Assembly: GCA_029931535.1 (NCBI GenBank)
Contig: JAQPZY010001610.1
Location: 3,068,501-3,132,500, forward strand
Direction of reading: 5' to 3'
Length of the DNA: 64,000 nucleotides
Source: Margaritifera margaritifera
Lineage: Eukaryota > Mollusca > Bivalvia > Unionida > Margaritiferidae
This document shows, in pieces, positions 22,935 through 34,939 of this stretch (the stretch's first letter is position 1; the number at the start of each line of letters is the position of its first letter). A model generated the notes under the pieces. It saw only the letters and a program-made list of their open reading frames with translations, searched no databases and was not told the origin of the DNA. A program made the translations under genes and the position numbers.

Positions 22935-23018
22935 TATTTTTCCTATGAGAAGGAAGATACGATTCTTTTGTGTAATTCCATAATTGTACGTTTCACATGG
23001 CTATTAGCAGTATCAATC

Positions 23019-24080
23019 ATGTCGTCACTTAAAGATCTCGTGGAGATGGGCAAACAGTTTAGTTATGAGGGTAAGTCCCTTAGAAAATTTGTTCAGGAGG
23101 AGCAGGCTCGGGAGAGGGAGCAGAGACTAAAAGAGAAGGAAAAAAAAAAAACGGAATTTGAAAAGCAAGTTGAGGAAAGAAAGATATTATTTGAGAAGGA
23201 GAAGATAGAATTAGAAAAGCAGGTTGAGAAGGAGAAGATAGAATTAGAAAAGCAGGTTGAGAAGGAGAAGATATAATTAGAAAAGCAGGTTGAGAAGGAG
23301 AAGTTTTAGATAGGGCGGCAGGCAGAAAGGGAAAGAAGGGAATTTAAGGACAAGAAGATAGAATCAGAAAAGCAGGAAGAGAAGGAAAGAATACGGTGGG
23401 AGAGGGAAGCAAAGTTAGAAGCCGTAGAGTTAGAAGACATGAACATGGTTAGAGAGCATAAGAGAAAATTGGAATTATTAACTGCTAAGAGAGAGGGGAA
23501 ACAAGATTTTAAGTCGAGCAAGTTGAGAAGCCCAACAATTGCCCCTATTTGAGGACGATAAAGATAATATGGACATTTATTTCCACAGGTTCGAACCATA
23601 TGCCTCTGTCCAGAAGTGGAGAAAGGATGATTGTTTGCTCCATCTCTACGCGTTGCTAAAGGTAAAGCGCTTGATATATATTCGCGTTTCCTCGGGAACG
23701 ACGCGCTAAATTATGACGCGCTAAGAGAAGCACTCCTCAAGAGATACGAGTTAACTGAGCAAGGGTTCCACAAGAGGTTTAAGTATAGTAAACCTGAGAG
23801 AGGCGAAACATTCACCCAGTTCGTCAGTTAGACGGGAAATTATTTATTTACAACGATGGGTTGAATGTGGTAAGATAGAAAATACGTTCGAGGGTCTTAC
23901 TGATTTTTTACTTAGGGACCAGTTGTTAACCACTTGTGGTAAAGAGTTGTACTTATTTCTAAGGGAAAAATCCTTCATAAATGTCTTTGATATGGTTACA
24001 CAGGCAGACTATTTCGCGGAAGCTCGGGAAGGTACCCAGAATGTGATCTCGAAAGACAATAAATCAGGTAATCAATAAAA
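23019..24080 (+). pseudogene. gag: Ty3/gypsy Gag with coiled coil and SCAN-like capsid segment
   Basis: Starts at ATG 23019 with MSSLKDLVEMGKQFSYEG, then a long charged coiled coil rich in E, K, R and Q. From about 23180 it contains a 33-bp in-frame repeat (ELEKQVEKEKI), and the frame is stopped by TAA at 23273. After the coiled coil, LPLFEDDKDNMDIYFHRFE near 23540 begins the capsid-like domain, which continues after a frameshift as GKALDIYSRFLGNDALNYDA and LREALLKRYELTEQGFHKRF. A worn zinc knuckle (CEEWCHISSGCP) lies near 24178. Gag would form the particle and bind RNA. I found no 5' LTR or primer-binding site upstream, so the element is 5'-incomplete. Confidence 0.8.
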
Positions 24081-24399
24081 AAAAAAAACAGAGAACCCAA
24101 GAAAACTGGTACTAATAAAGGTGGAAATTTTCAATCTGGAAAGGGCGTAAATCGTAAGGATGGACAAATTTACACATGTGAAGAGTGGTGCCACATCTCG
24201 TCCGGTTGTCCGAAACGAAAGGATTTTGTCCAAAGAGTAGCAGTTGCTATTGAAACCAAATGAGGAAGCGACAATCGCGATGATTTTCCGAGTGATAATT
24301 CCGGAATTAGTAATGCGAGTACGGTATACAAGTCCGCGGCGCGTACGCAGATCGGTCGTGATGTTATTCAGTCGATCGGCACTTGTCTTTTTCCCGAGG

Positions 24400-24680
24400 C
24401 GAGGGTACCGACAGCTAGTGGTACCGCCAACGGTCAAGAAGTCGCAGTGTCACGCGACGCCGGGTGTTCGGGCGTCGAGGTAAATCGGAATCTCGTTAGT
24501 GATGAGCAAATGCTTGATTGTATGTTGTTAGATCAAACGATTGATCGCGTTCCCGTCGCGAGAATAGAATTCGAGGCGCCTTTCCTGACCGGAACCGTCG
24601 AAGCGCTGTATCTGGACAATCCCATATATGACTTAATGATTGCTCCAGACTCCCAACTATATCAGATTTTCGGTTTCTCA
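24400..24680 (+). pseudogene. Ty3/gypsy aspartic protease remnant
   Basis: The frame from about 24425 reads VNGQEVAVSRDAGCSGVEV. The active-site triplet, normally DTG or DSG in RDTGCS, is DAG here. It continues with LVSDEQMLDCMLLDQTIDRV and VEALYLDNPIYDLMI, the typical C-terminal strand of this protease family. It would have cut the Gag-Pol precursor; the altered triplet and surrounding shifts indicate inactivity. Confidence 0.75.
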
Positions 24681-25130
24681 TGATACAAGCAGTCGAAACT
24701 AGGTCGCAGGCGCGGACGGAGAAACAGCCGCTGCGTAAGTTGAAAATTCCAGAAGCCGTGACTGATATCTCGGGCGATCAATTTATGCGCGAGCAAGGGC
24801 TTGATGCGTCCTTGAGCACGACCGCGGAAATATTTGTGTCCGGTACCTTGAAACATTGTAAAGGCGGGGTAAGTTTTAAATTTATACGCAGGGAAGAGTT
24901 AATGTACAAGCAATTTACCTCGTCGGAGGGTAGAAAATACTTCCAACTTGTGGTACCCGAGAAATTCAGGCCCCACGTACTTATAGTGGCGAACGAGTCA
25001 CGTAGGTTAGGTCACTTGAGTAGGAAAAAGACGACTGACAGAGTGTTAGCCGAATTTTATTGGCCTGGCGTAAATAGTGACATCACGATTCTCTCGATCG
25101 TGCAATGTTTGCCATAAAAGAGTAGTAAAA
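24680..25130 (+). pseudogene. Ty3/gypsy integrase N-terminal (H2C2) region, placed before RT
   Basis: After the protease comes QAVETRSQARTEKQPLRKL, then EQGLDASLSTTAE and FQLVVPEKFRPHVLIVANES, RRLGHLSRKKTTDRVLAEFY and WPGVNSDITI. The HVLxxANES...GHLSxxKT and FYWPG pattern is the zinc-binding N-terminus of integrase; the cysteine pair is damaged (IVQCLP). The catalytic core and C-terminal part are missing. The sequence passes directly into a linker and then RT. Integrase upstream of RT is the order known for GMR1-like Ty3/gypsy elements rather than ordinary gypsy. Confidence 0.75.
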
Positions 25131-25820
25131 TGCGTATTGAACGTAGTATGTACTACGGTCATCGAAGACGAGTCAGGTAGCGAACTAAAAGAGGTCCTAA
25201 GTACAGAAATTACACTTGAGTGCCCCATAGGGGTGGGAAAAGAGGAAATATAAATGGTCAGCTTGTGTCCAGAGTTACCTGAAGGTTAGCGTCGTCAAAT
25301 CACGGAGATTTTGAGTAAGTATCCAGAAGTATTTACAGACAGACCAGGTCATACTGGGATAATAAAACACGAAATAAACCTAAGTACCTCAGAGCCAATC
25401 AGAATTAAAGGATATCTAGTAACCTTAAGTGCACGGTAGAGGATCTATGAGGAAGTATGTAAAATTCTAGACTTGGGAGTGATTGAACCCTCAAACTCCA
25501 CGTATTCGTCCCCCATGGTATTGGTCAGAAAGAAAGATGGAACAAACCGTTTTTGTATAGACGTTCGTCAATTGAATAAAGTCACCATGTTTGATGCGAA
25601 ACCGATGCCAGATATCGAGGGCTTGTTTTCGAAATTGCCAGGGCACCAATATATTTCAAAGTTATATCTCACCAAAGGATATTGGCAGGTGTCCATCGCC
25701 GATAATGCCCGCGCGTTAACGCCATTTGCGACCCCTAAAGGTCTATACCAATTTAAAGTCAAGCCTTTCGGTTTGGTCAACGACCGTGCGTCGTGCGTTC
25801 GTCTTATGAGAAATTGTTGA
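25131..25820 (+). pseudogene. Ty3/gypsy reverse transcriptase remnant
   Basis: A linker reads ILSKYPEVFTDRPGHTGI and KHEINLSTSEPIRIKGY. RT follows with LGVIEPSNSTYSSPMVLVRK, KDGTNRFCIDVRQLNKVT and KPMPDIEGLFSKLPGHQYIS. Motif A is KLYLTKGYWQV, where the catalytic aspartate (normally K-x-DLxKGYWQ) is tyrosine. LYQFKVKPFGLVNDRAS is motif B. Stops occur near 25251 and 25438, and a frameshift after 25800 leads into the FVDS motif described with the next feature. This RT cannot be active as it stands. Confidence 0.85.
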
Positions 25821-26110
25821 AAGGCATGGAGAACGTAGATAGTTTCGTTGACTCTATTCTGGTATACACGCATACCTGGGAAGAGCATACTAGGGTATTA
25901 ATCAACCTGGTGTGGGGGATAGGAAAATTTCACACGTACCTTTTCGGAAGGGAATTTGTGCTTGAAACAGACCATCAGCCTCTTATGTATTTGAACGAAG
26001 TGAAAGTCGCCAACGTAAGATTGATGCGTTGGGCAATGACTTTACAGCCATATCGTTCCAGGTCGAGGCAATCAGAGGGTCGGAAAATGTAGGGGCCGAT
26101 TCCTTGAGCA
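25793..26110 (+). pseudogene. Ty3/gypsy RT motif C fused by deletion to RNase H C-terminus
   Basis: The frame reads MENVDSFVDSILVYTHTWEE, where FVDS replaces the YxDD catalytic box of RT motif C. Then HTRVLINLVWGIGKFHTYLF joins directly to the RNase H end: GREFVLETDHQPLMYLNEVK and LMRWAMTLQPY. The RT thumb and most of RNase H (about 200 residues) are missing at the INL-VWG join. Shortly after, a frameshifted NVGADSLSRV ends the polyprotein near 26117, as usual for this family. Confidence 0.82.
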
Positions 26111-26227
26111 GAGTGTGATTTGCAGGTCTTCTTTTTACCATGGTGTTCTGGTAATGTAAATAATAAGTTTCAGTTTGTATTTTTGCTCACATTTCGTTAT
26201 TTTCTAGACGTTTTTCTACCTTTTTCG

Positions 26228-26250
26228 GTGTGGGGGTGGGGGTGGAGGTA
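26228..26250 (+). promoter_or_regulatory. Polypurine tract of the Ty3/gypsy element
   Basis: A G-rich purine run (GTGGGGGTGGGGGTGGAGG-like) lies directly before the TGTCAC start of the LTR. That is the expected site for plus-strand DNA priming. Confidence 0.65.
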
Positions 26251-26251
26251 T

Positions 26252-27390
26252 TGTCACGGAATTCTGTGTACGTAATGTTTATGCATTATATATGAACAGA
26301 AATGTACACTTGTTTCGTTGCCGTGTACAGCGTTACCCGAGGGTGGTTTACTTTCTACTTTAGCTATCTCAAACTACTGAGTTCGGTTCACCCAATGCTG
26401 CATGAGCAAAGTGCTTACAGTGCGAAACACGATTACTTCAAGATCTCTGGCCGTGGATTTCACCATAACCACCAGGGTATTTATAGAGTAAAGTCTGACT
26501 GTATTATCACAATAATTCTAGTTTTGTCAGGAAGCTGTCTTCAGCTGTAGAGCTCTTTTTCACGGGAGTCGTAGAACTCTGTGGGGTTTCGTGTAACCCG
26601 TATGCTTCGGTCGATGGTGACGTTGGCTCAGAGGATGGTATTGATTTACTCGAAGTGATGGACCAAAGCTTCGAGACCAACAGGTCTATAGGGAATAAGA
26701 AGGCTCTTGAGGGACCCTTTCGGCAGACTGGGAAGGACGGGCCATTCGTGGTGGGTCCTAGACCATTCGACGAGAGCTGTAGAACAGGAAATTCATCGTG
26801 ATCGTCAACTGAACGCCACAAGATACATATGTTCCATTTTTGAATCAATATTATTCAAGATCACTATATTAGTGAAATCAATAATTCAATATCGCTATAT
26901 GAGTGAAAATCAATATTGCATAAATCTTACGTGTGGATGAAACATACGTTATTCATATTGTTTTACAAATTCTATACTTCGATCGGTGATGAAACATACA
27001 TTATTCATATTTTTGTATAAATCCTATACTTCGATACCCTTGGTGATTGAATAATACCTTGCTCATATTTGTGTGTAAATTGTATGCATTGGTGATAGAT
27101 CCATATATCAATCATATTTGTTCATAAGTTCCATACGTTCATTCTTGCTTGAGTGCTCGCTGAAGTTACTTGTTCTGATCAGTTCCATTTAGGAACGATA
27201 TCATTTCCTTATATCGGTTGTTGAACTCGGTGCGCATCATAATGTTAAATCCATTTATGTACTTTATGCGCACGAATACGGTGTCAGATTCATTCATCGT
27301 TCAATTACATTATAAATAAACGTCTATTTCACGAAATTGCCTTCAGTATCTTCGCTAAATCCAATCCCAAACCGGCTTCATCCTGTTACA
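26252..27390 (+). mobile_element. 3' LTR of the Ty3/gypsy element (about 1.14 kb)
   Basis: Begins TGTCACGGAATTC right after the polypurine tract and ends TCCTGTTACA at 27390, so the termini have the TG...CA form with the short inverted TGTCAC/GTTACA. An AATAAA signal lies at about 27315. Inside are two tandem blocks: about 44 bp repeated near 26840-26920 (TCAATATT- and TATATNAGTGAAA-containing) and about 60 bp repeated near 26935-27150 (containing ATTCATATT and ATACTTCGAT). The second LTR is absent from the window, so the end assignment rests on terminal motifs and position. Confidence 0.6.
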
Positions 27391-27890
27391 GTCATGTTTG
27401 CCTTACACTTTCTATGCCAATAACATACTTTCGATCTACCCAAAAGTAAATCTTCCAGAAGAAAAAAAAATTATTGGATGCGAGAATATTTGCAAAATTT
27501 GAATTCACCCTGATGCATTGCAAACCATTTCTAGATGTAATCAATATATAAATCTGAGAGTTTCTTGATGAGGAGGATTATATGTATCGGTTTTTCTTTC
27601 CGCTGTAAAATCACATACAGTCGATGCCAAACACACAGCCATCAACCTCTTGTGTACATAGTGAGAGGAAGCTTTAGCCGGTACCCGAGAGTGATCAGGA
27701 ATGAGGACAAGACGGTGAGCTGTTCAATGAACGTGTGCACCTCTCTTTGTACGTATTAACTTGTAAAAGTCTAGAATCGTGATTCTAATCACTTCTCTTT
27801 TGTTCACTCTGACAAAATTTTGCTGTGCGTGGAGGTAAACCACTTATATTTCCTCGATAAGTAACGTTATACCAGTTTTGATAAAGACTA

Positions 27891-27893
<3 letters not shown>
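27391..27893. other. Non-coding stretch
   Basis: No feature supported. Confidence 0.35.

Positions 27894-27952
<59 letters not shown>
27894..27952. repeat. (TA)n microsatellite
   Basis: About 29 AT dinucleotides. Confidence 0.98.
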
Positions 27953-27954
<2 letters not shown>

Positions 27955-28867
27955 TACACTTACGACGTATATTCTTTTCGAGTTTTTCCTGACGAGAAAA
28001 GACATTTCAACTTTACAGCTAGTAATTGTTTCAAAGACAGACGACAAGAGAGCAATAATGAACGAGTGAAATCGCATTCTTGGATTTTTAAATCTAATAC
28101 TTAGAGGAGTTAATGTTTTCATTGAAGAACCCATTTTATTGTTTGTATTCCTTATCCCTCTTCTACATAACTTGACAACCCTTCTCACCGTTTGACGACA
28201 TAGCATTACACACTGCTGCAGGAGAGGGATTAGTAACATTCTCACAGTAACTATAAAGTATGGATATTTACGAAGTCGCCCATGAATATTGATGATTTAT
28301 CGTATTGCTGATGAGGCTTAATTTGTTTTTGCTTCCACGTCAATATTACACCAAGTAGATGCCAAGCAGCAATTACGTAGCGTCAATATTGAGGAAAAAA
28401 CCGATGAAAATGAAAGGAATGTGGTCCGACCATGGTTAACTCCATGCAGAGTTTCCTCGTGTAAACTGTCACCTAATGACAACTGTGGCGACTACAACAG
28501 CGACAGGCTAATTTGACATAATAATCTTACCCCAACGAGCAAATCAATGTCAAATTAAGCATCAAAACGGTCTTCTAGGTCATGAGACAAGATGCCGAAG
28601 AATGCAGAGTGCTAGTATTTTCTACGATATTAGAATACGTGCTCTTAGTGATAACGTTTTTAGAAATAAACTATGGACATTTTTGGCAACGAAACATCAG
28701 GTATTACTTAAAGCAGTAGTGAACAAATCGGCGTGGTATCATACTTCATCGGAAAAATTCGACGATCTGCAACAAAAAAAGAAAAGAACAAATGCAGAAT
28801 ATTAATAACATGATTCTTCGCATTCCAACCACCGTATATGGAACTATATACATATTATACAGTAAGA
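27953..28867. other. Non-coding stretch
   Basis: AT-rich DNA. The 67-codon frame at 28602-28805 shows no recognisable feature. Confidence 0.35.
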
Positions 28868-29086
28868 TTTTTATATCATGGCTAAGTGAAATAGAAAGCA
28901 AATAAAATAAATAAAAACATTTTTATATCATGGCTAAGTGAATAGAAAACAAATAAAATAAATAAAAACATTTTTATATCATGGCTAAGTGAAATAGAAA
29001 GCAAATAAAATAAATAAAAACATTTTTATATCATGGCTAAAGTGAAATAGAAAACAAATAAAATAAATAAAAACATTTTTAAACCT
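28868..29086. repeat. 52-bp tandem repeat, about 4 copies
   Basis: The unit starts TTTTTATATCATGGCTAAGT and ends in AAATAAAATAAATAAAAACA. The same unit occurs once, diverged, at the start of two other repeat modules (near 33340 and 34955). This array is therefore a local amplification of the head of a dispersed repeat. Confidence 0.9.
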
Positions 29087-29530
29087 TAATATGCCCATGA
29101 CATAAAAAGTTGTGAGGATACGAGGTAAACTTACAGTGGAAATTTGAGCGCCATTTTCCATATCACTGAATCTCTCAAAAACCGTATGGATGGCAACTAT
29201 TTGAATTCGATCGAGCTGTTTAGTACTCATTGTTTTTCAAAATTATCAAATAGGGCCAGGGCATGCATTTCCACTGTGAGCATTACTGTGTGTCAAAAAT
29301 GACCTTCGGACATGACAAATACATGTGTAAATTTGGGCTGAGGTGCATAAACTTCTTCTGCTATGTGCTTCTATTGACTTGTCATGTCAAATGAATGATA
29401 TTCTTATGCTTCGATTTAATATAGCTATCTAAAAATATGGACCTTTTTGACTTCACTGGTACACACTATCTTTTTAAGAAGGTTGATGCGCATAAAAACT
29501 GTCCCTTGCACCTTATTGACATACAGAGAG
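29087..29530 (+). repeat. Dispersed repeat, copy shared with 56.35-56.74 kb
   Basis: From about 29165 this aligns, with indels, to 56350-56740 in the same orientation. Shared blocks include TGGATGGCAACTATT, ATGACCTTCGGA, ACATGTGTA and TTGATGCGCAT followed by AACTGTCCC. The first 75 bp (TATGCCCATG..., GTTGTGAGGATACGA) are instead shared with 33400-33480. The segment is thus a mosaic of two repeat relationships. Confidence 0.7.
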
Positions 29531-29863
29531 GAAGTAGAACAATCGGTACATTCTAAAAGTAGCACTCCAGGCAAATATACTTTTAAGGTAGAAAAGAATT
29601 TACTGAGTATGAGTGGGTATCCACCATGACATCCTGACTTAGACTCCTAATCAAAGCTATATGTGTCGTTGTAATTCAGTCTACAGGATTTATCATGATT
29701 TACTGAGGGGTACCATCTGGCATTGAAAGTTGTTTCGCTGTCATAAAATCTGTAATTTGAGCTATGTCTGTTTTCACACTATATGTAAACGTCTATAACA
29801 AGTCTCTGTTACGGTCATCAATATGGGTAGGACTCTGACTTATGGTGCCTAATCTGTGTTTAG

Positions 29864-30380
29864 GAGGATTCTTTTAATGGGGTGATGTGAAATATGACAA
29901 GAGGATGCTTGTAATGGGGTGTTGTGAAACATGACAAGAGAATGCTTTTAATGGGGTGTAGTGAAACATGACAAGAGGATGCTTTTAATAGGGTGTAGTG
30001 AAACATGACAAGAGGATGCTTTTAATGGGGTGTTGGGAAACATGACAAGAGGATGCTTTTAATAGGGTGTAGTGAAATATGACAAGAGGATGCTTGTAAT
30101 GGGGTGTAGGGAAACATGACAAGAGGATGCTTTTAATAGGGTGTTGTGAAATATGACAAGAGGATGCTTGTAATGGGGTGTAGTGAAACATGACAAGAGA
30201 ATGCTTTTAATGGGGTGTAGGGAAACATGACAAGAGGATGCTTTTAATATGGTGTAGGGAAACATGACAAGAGGATGCTTTAATGGGGTGTAGGGAAACA
30301 TGACGAGAGAATGCTTTTAATGGGGTGTAGTGAAACATGACAAGAGGATGCTTTTAATGGGGTGTAGTGACACATGACAA
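29864..30380. repeat. 37-bp minisatellite, 14 copies
   Basis: The unit is GAGGATGCTTTTAATGGGGT followed by GTAGTGAAACATGACAA. Variants include GTTGTGAAA, GTAGGGAAA, ATAGGGT and TTGTAATGG. Confidence 0.95.
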
Positions 30381-32279
30381 GTGATACGATCGCGAATGTA
30401 TTGTCCGTCTAGGTGCTGCCGTATGTCAGGTTCCTGACAAAGGGTATATATATATATTCTTGGTTCAAAAATTCTGATTCTGGCGCCTATTTACCGATAA
30501 GGCTCAGACTAGCTGTTTTTCAAAAGTGTAGATGCACCACTGTCACGAAACAGAGACATTGAGACGTCTCCTGATGGCAATTGAAATAAGTTATGATTGG
30601 CTACATTACTGATGTTCAGTTGTCTGGATACCTCTGTTAGGGTCGAATCAAAAGGTTTTAACATCTACATCAGGTCGAGAAATAAGACCCGATACAATTA
30701 CCGAATGTGTGGAAAGGAGGTCATCGAGCAACTATTCATATTTGAATCAGAATTGGTCAAGGAGTACATGGTTGCTTCTATTTTCCCACCCACATGCAAA
30801 ATGACTATATGATATGGACTCAGATCCATTCGACCTAGGTTTTCACAGAAATAGTTGCGCCCCTGAAAGTTCTGACTTTAACATTTCTTTCAAAACCTTC
30901 CACTCGTATACCCTTTAGCAGAGATGATCCTGTCAGGAGGACCTTCCAGGGCATAATGTGTGATTCAGAACAGGGTCTTCTGTGTTGATTTTCCTCAAGA
31001 GAAACGTGTGGATGATCAACAATTTATGTGCTATCAGCTATGATCTGTATTTCTGTTCTTTGTCATTTAAATGTGTTGTTACAAAGGAGCCATTACATTT
31101 TATTTTGTTTTTATACTGTTGATATTTAATCATACATTGACTGTATTTTGGTTTCATACATTGACTGCATTGGATCAGTTTGCTCCATTATTTTGGTCCA
31201 TCTGAGTTTGTACATCTGATAGTACAGTTAGAATGGAGTTTGCTCTGATAGGAAGACATCTACATTCTAGACACACCCAGAATCATACTGAGTCATTTTT
31301 CTTAATTCCTAAACACTCGTTAATGTACCAAATCATGCAGGAATTACAGCGTAGCATGCTCACCTTTGTCTTAGGGAACTTGCATTCATTTAAACATATA
31401 GATACATTTATTTCTTCATTAGTTTGATTTACCAAGCCATCACATTTTGATAGAGTTTGATTTGATCTGGCAGCTATAATTTCTGATATGCTGTCATCAC
31501 ACTGGTGTTAATTGGTTGCTGCCTCTCGGAGTTGTTCACTTCTGTTGCTGTTGATTGTTGCCCGTTTGAAGATCATCAGTTGTTGGCAAGACACTTGGTG
31601 GTACATCCGACGTATCTTGTCTGTTAACATTTTGTACATTTGGGCGATGATTTTATCTTTTGATACCTCGAAGGCAAATCACTTCATTGTTGAGAGTGTT
31701 AATTATATAGTGTGCTGTTCGGTTAACTTCTCTAGTATTTTGTTCTGGAAGAATCTGCAACATTTCTTTGATGATTTTTTTCGTTCTTGTGCTTTTAAAC
31801 ATGTTTAATTTCATCATTACTCAAGTTTCACAATTGCCACGTATCTTTCACGCATAATTGCATCTGATTCAGACAGAATAATGTTTGTACCAGTTGTAAC
31901 CATGATGAATAGAACGTCAACATAAGCTTTAATAATATTTAATATTTTGAAGAGTTCAGTTATATAGCCTTATTATGCTTCCATAATATCAGCGAGTAGA
32001 AAAAAGAGCCAGATAATTATGTCCCTCTGGCGCTTTCATAGTGTAATTTGGCACTGCATAAGCTTGAAGAGTGCATGTTAATGTGTCTCTCTTGTGCTAT
32101 CATAATTATTATAACACTGAACATTGTAGACTTGCTGAGTGCGTGTTCACACCATCATGCATGAAAGTATTTTTAAAAACATTGTTAAATACAGGCTCAT
32201 ACTCAGACACTGGTAGTGGTTAGTAAAAGTGTTCATACGTTTGTATGTGGAATATGGAGTCGATGAATGTATATTAAAC
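30381..32279. other. Non-coding stretch
   Basis: A 1.9-kb region with only short uninformative open frames, the longest being 31512-31808 (plus, 98 codons, hydrophobic, no recognised domain). No repeat structure seen. Confidence 0.35.
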
Positions 32280-32620
32280 TGGTAAAATATTGGAAACAAT
32301 TGACAAAACTTGACCACCAACCAACTATCTACCAACTCTTGACCTTCACCCCAAATATTATCGAGTTTAATTAAAGAAACATGATGGCCAATCGGCATGG
32401 ACAACGGTAATACACAATGCGCTCCAATTTTTAATACAGCATTTGGAGTGCACGCTTTTCACGTGCTTTGTTGACAGTTCCCGTTGAATTTACTGTTTCC
32501 TGATAATAATGTCTCTCACTTAGTAGAGAATGGTGATTGCCTTATTTTAGAATCGGCGATGGTGACTGCAAAACTTACATTCTCTTACTGGAGTTTATCG
32601 GTTCATTTAACTACCAACCT
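32280..32620 (-). repeat. Low-copy repeat module P, copy 1
   Basis: Aligns with 34530-34880 and 40610-41010 in the same orientation. The best shared block is TTTGGAGTGCACGC, followed by TGTTGA and TTGAATT. On the minus strand the three copies translate to related peptides (for example NSKFNGNCQQST here and NSQFKGDYQQSS at 40.8 kb). Common descent could therefore include a coding phase, but every copy has stops. Confidence 0.6.
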
Positions 32621-33319
32621 TATCTAATATTCTTATTTATGTACGAAAGCTTTCAGAACTTAACTTATTCGATGACGCACATTAATAAAAGTGAAGACTA
32701 AAATAGAAAGTCAACGTCAGACACACCTTTTCGGTAGCGGATAGTCCAACTCTTGGTTTCTTTCACTTCTATTTGGAGATGAATTTGTCCTTTCCTTTGA
32801 AGCAGACATATGTGTGCAGGGAAATAGTTAGCTCCGCCTTGCATCTTGCGTGTTTGGGAGCAGTATTTTCGAAGAAAACGGTCATGTATTGACGGCCTAT
32901 TCCGTTATTTGAATATGCCAAGGCTCTAGTATACGTTTTGACCTCACTTGGTGACGTCAGTTTTCGTCATCAAAACTGCATATGTATCCCTTGGCGATAC
33001 TGCAAACGGTACAAATTTCAACGTCATCGGCCATGCATAAATAGAGTCAACAGGTTGTACGTGCTTAGGCAGACAGAACATTGTTTAACAATTGGGCTAA
33101 TCCATCACTGCCTCTTTTATCACCTGAATCGTTATTCAGACCTGTGATTGGCGAGCAGAGAAAAATGATCCAATCAGATTTGTAAATCTGGTTTATCTTA
33201 GTAAGTCATTTGTTTATGTGGCGTAACGAATGCAAATATTGCTAAATGCTTTTGATTCAAACTTATGTGTTGTGGATCAAAAAGTGTTGTCACGATTATC
33301 CGTATATGAAGGCAATGAT
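32621..33319. other. Sequence present between modules only in the first duplicate
   Basis: This 700-bp stretch separates modules P and Q in the first copy. In the second copy only about 60 bp lies between them. It is either an insertion here or a deletion there. No gene recognised. Confidence 0.4.
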
Positions 33320-34290
33320 ACATTGGATGGTAATTTTTTTTATGCCATGGTTAACGTGAATAGAATAAATAAATAAAAATAAAAACATTTGAAACCTTAA
33401 GGGCCAAAAATCAATATGCCCATGGCAGAAAAGTTGTGACGATACGATCTAAAAAGTACAATAAAAATCTGAGCACCATTTTCCTTACCTCATCTAGAGT
33501 ACTTATAAATCACATTCTCTTTCTTCTCCGTATCAACACCATCATCAACAAGGAGCTCTACCGACATCTAAAATATAAATCTCTTCCCCCAACAGCAAAC
33601 AATTAACAAGATCATTGCAAGAAAAGAAGAATGATCACCTTTCCCTTTCATTGCACTGTTTTCTTTATTGTCGATTCTGCTATTTTGATCGTCATCAGCA
33701 GTTGATACAAATTTGAGATTTTGGATCAGAAACCTTGTCAGGTGCGAACATGGTTGAATGGTTCCGAGATTTAAATACCACGTACATATCGCATTCGTTT
33801 AACATGAAATCAGGGTGAAAAGTATTTGAAATCAAAAATCATCTCCACCAGGTCTACAATATACATATTACAAATACAAGATATCTACAAATACATAACG
33901 AAAGACACGTACAATTCTTGAAATGAGACAAGAACTTCGATATTCAAGTTACTGGTCCGATTTTTAAGTATTACATGTACGAACGGTATTGAATGTTCTG
34001 CATCCTCGAGATCTGGTTATAATACGTGATCTGCGTCCAATTTCACAAAGACAGATAACAAATCTACACAAAATACTGGCAGCTTTTCTAGGAGAGTCTA
34101 CTCATTACAGAAACGGTTTTCTTGAACGTTTGATGTAAGTAAGGATAATATGGTGATAGTTTCATTCCATTTTTAATCTTTTTATTCAAATTTCTGACGT
34201 ACCAAATAAAAAGATATTCAATTTTGTTCTAAAATTGCGAGTCTTTTGATCATAGTAGCTGAAAACAATTTGGGCTCACACATTGAATGT
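33320..34290. repeat. Low-copy repeat module Q, copy 1
   Basis: Aligns along nearly its whole length with 34940-35720. Shared blocks include CATTGTTTTCTTTAT-like sequence, AGAAACCTTGTC, GATATTCAAGT, ATTACATGTACG and TATTCTTGAACGTTT-like sequence, with many substitutions and indels. Its first 150 bp is also shared with 29020-29160. There is no coding signal. Confidence 0.7.
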
Positions 34291-34529
34291 GGGACACAAT
34301 CATCAGCAGACAAGTTTAATTTATTTTTTAAGCTTCAAGAACGCTTCCGTTGATACACTTGCTTATTATGGATCCGTATGGTATGCAGCAATAAAGGTTT
34401 TCTTAAAATAAATATTTGCAGGAGATATCAAATGAATACAGTTGAGAAAAAAAATATTTTCGATATTCAAATTATTTTCCTTGCACTTCCTGTTGGTAAT
34501 ATTTCGAAGCTTGTTCTTGTAATTCTTAT

Positions 34530-34880
34530 ATGATATCTGATTGTCTTCAAAATTAATGTTGTGCTGTTTTGGAAAGTGGTACGGCGATCTTAAAGCTTGT
34601 TGAAAAACTGAAGATCTTGCAATAGAATATACAAACTCCTTCGTTAATGTTTATCAAATAGAATCGGAGTTGAATTAAAGAAATATTGTCATGGGCTAAG
34701 GTGATAATAAATCGGCTCCCAGATAAATACATTATTTGGAGTGCACGCTTTTTCACTGCCTGTTGATAGAGTCCTTTGAATTTTCAGTATGAGTGGTCAT
34801 ATGTTTCTTTCACCAAATAATAATGCTGATCGTTAATTTTCGAATCGTCATTGGCGAAACCAAAATTCAGTTCGTCGACG
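34530..34880 (-). repeat. Low-copy repeat module P, copy 2
   Basis: Homologous to 32280-32620 and to 40610-41010. It contains TTTGGAGTGCACGC and, on the minus strand, KFKGLYQQAVKKRALQI, comparable to QFKGDYQQSSKEHAHQL in the third copy. Confidence 0.6.
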
Positions 34881-34939
34881 TTGTAACGTCAATTGTCAGC
34901 ACTATGATTAGACGTATATGGACGTTTTGAGACACTAAA

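Noticed and set aside
26302..26848. Open frames inside the LTR (both strands)
   Set aside because: They lie within the presumed LTR and show no recognisable protein.
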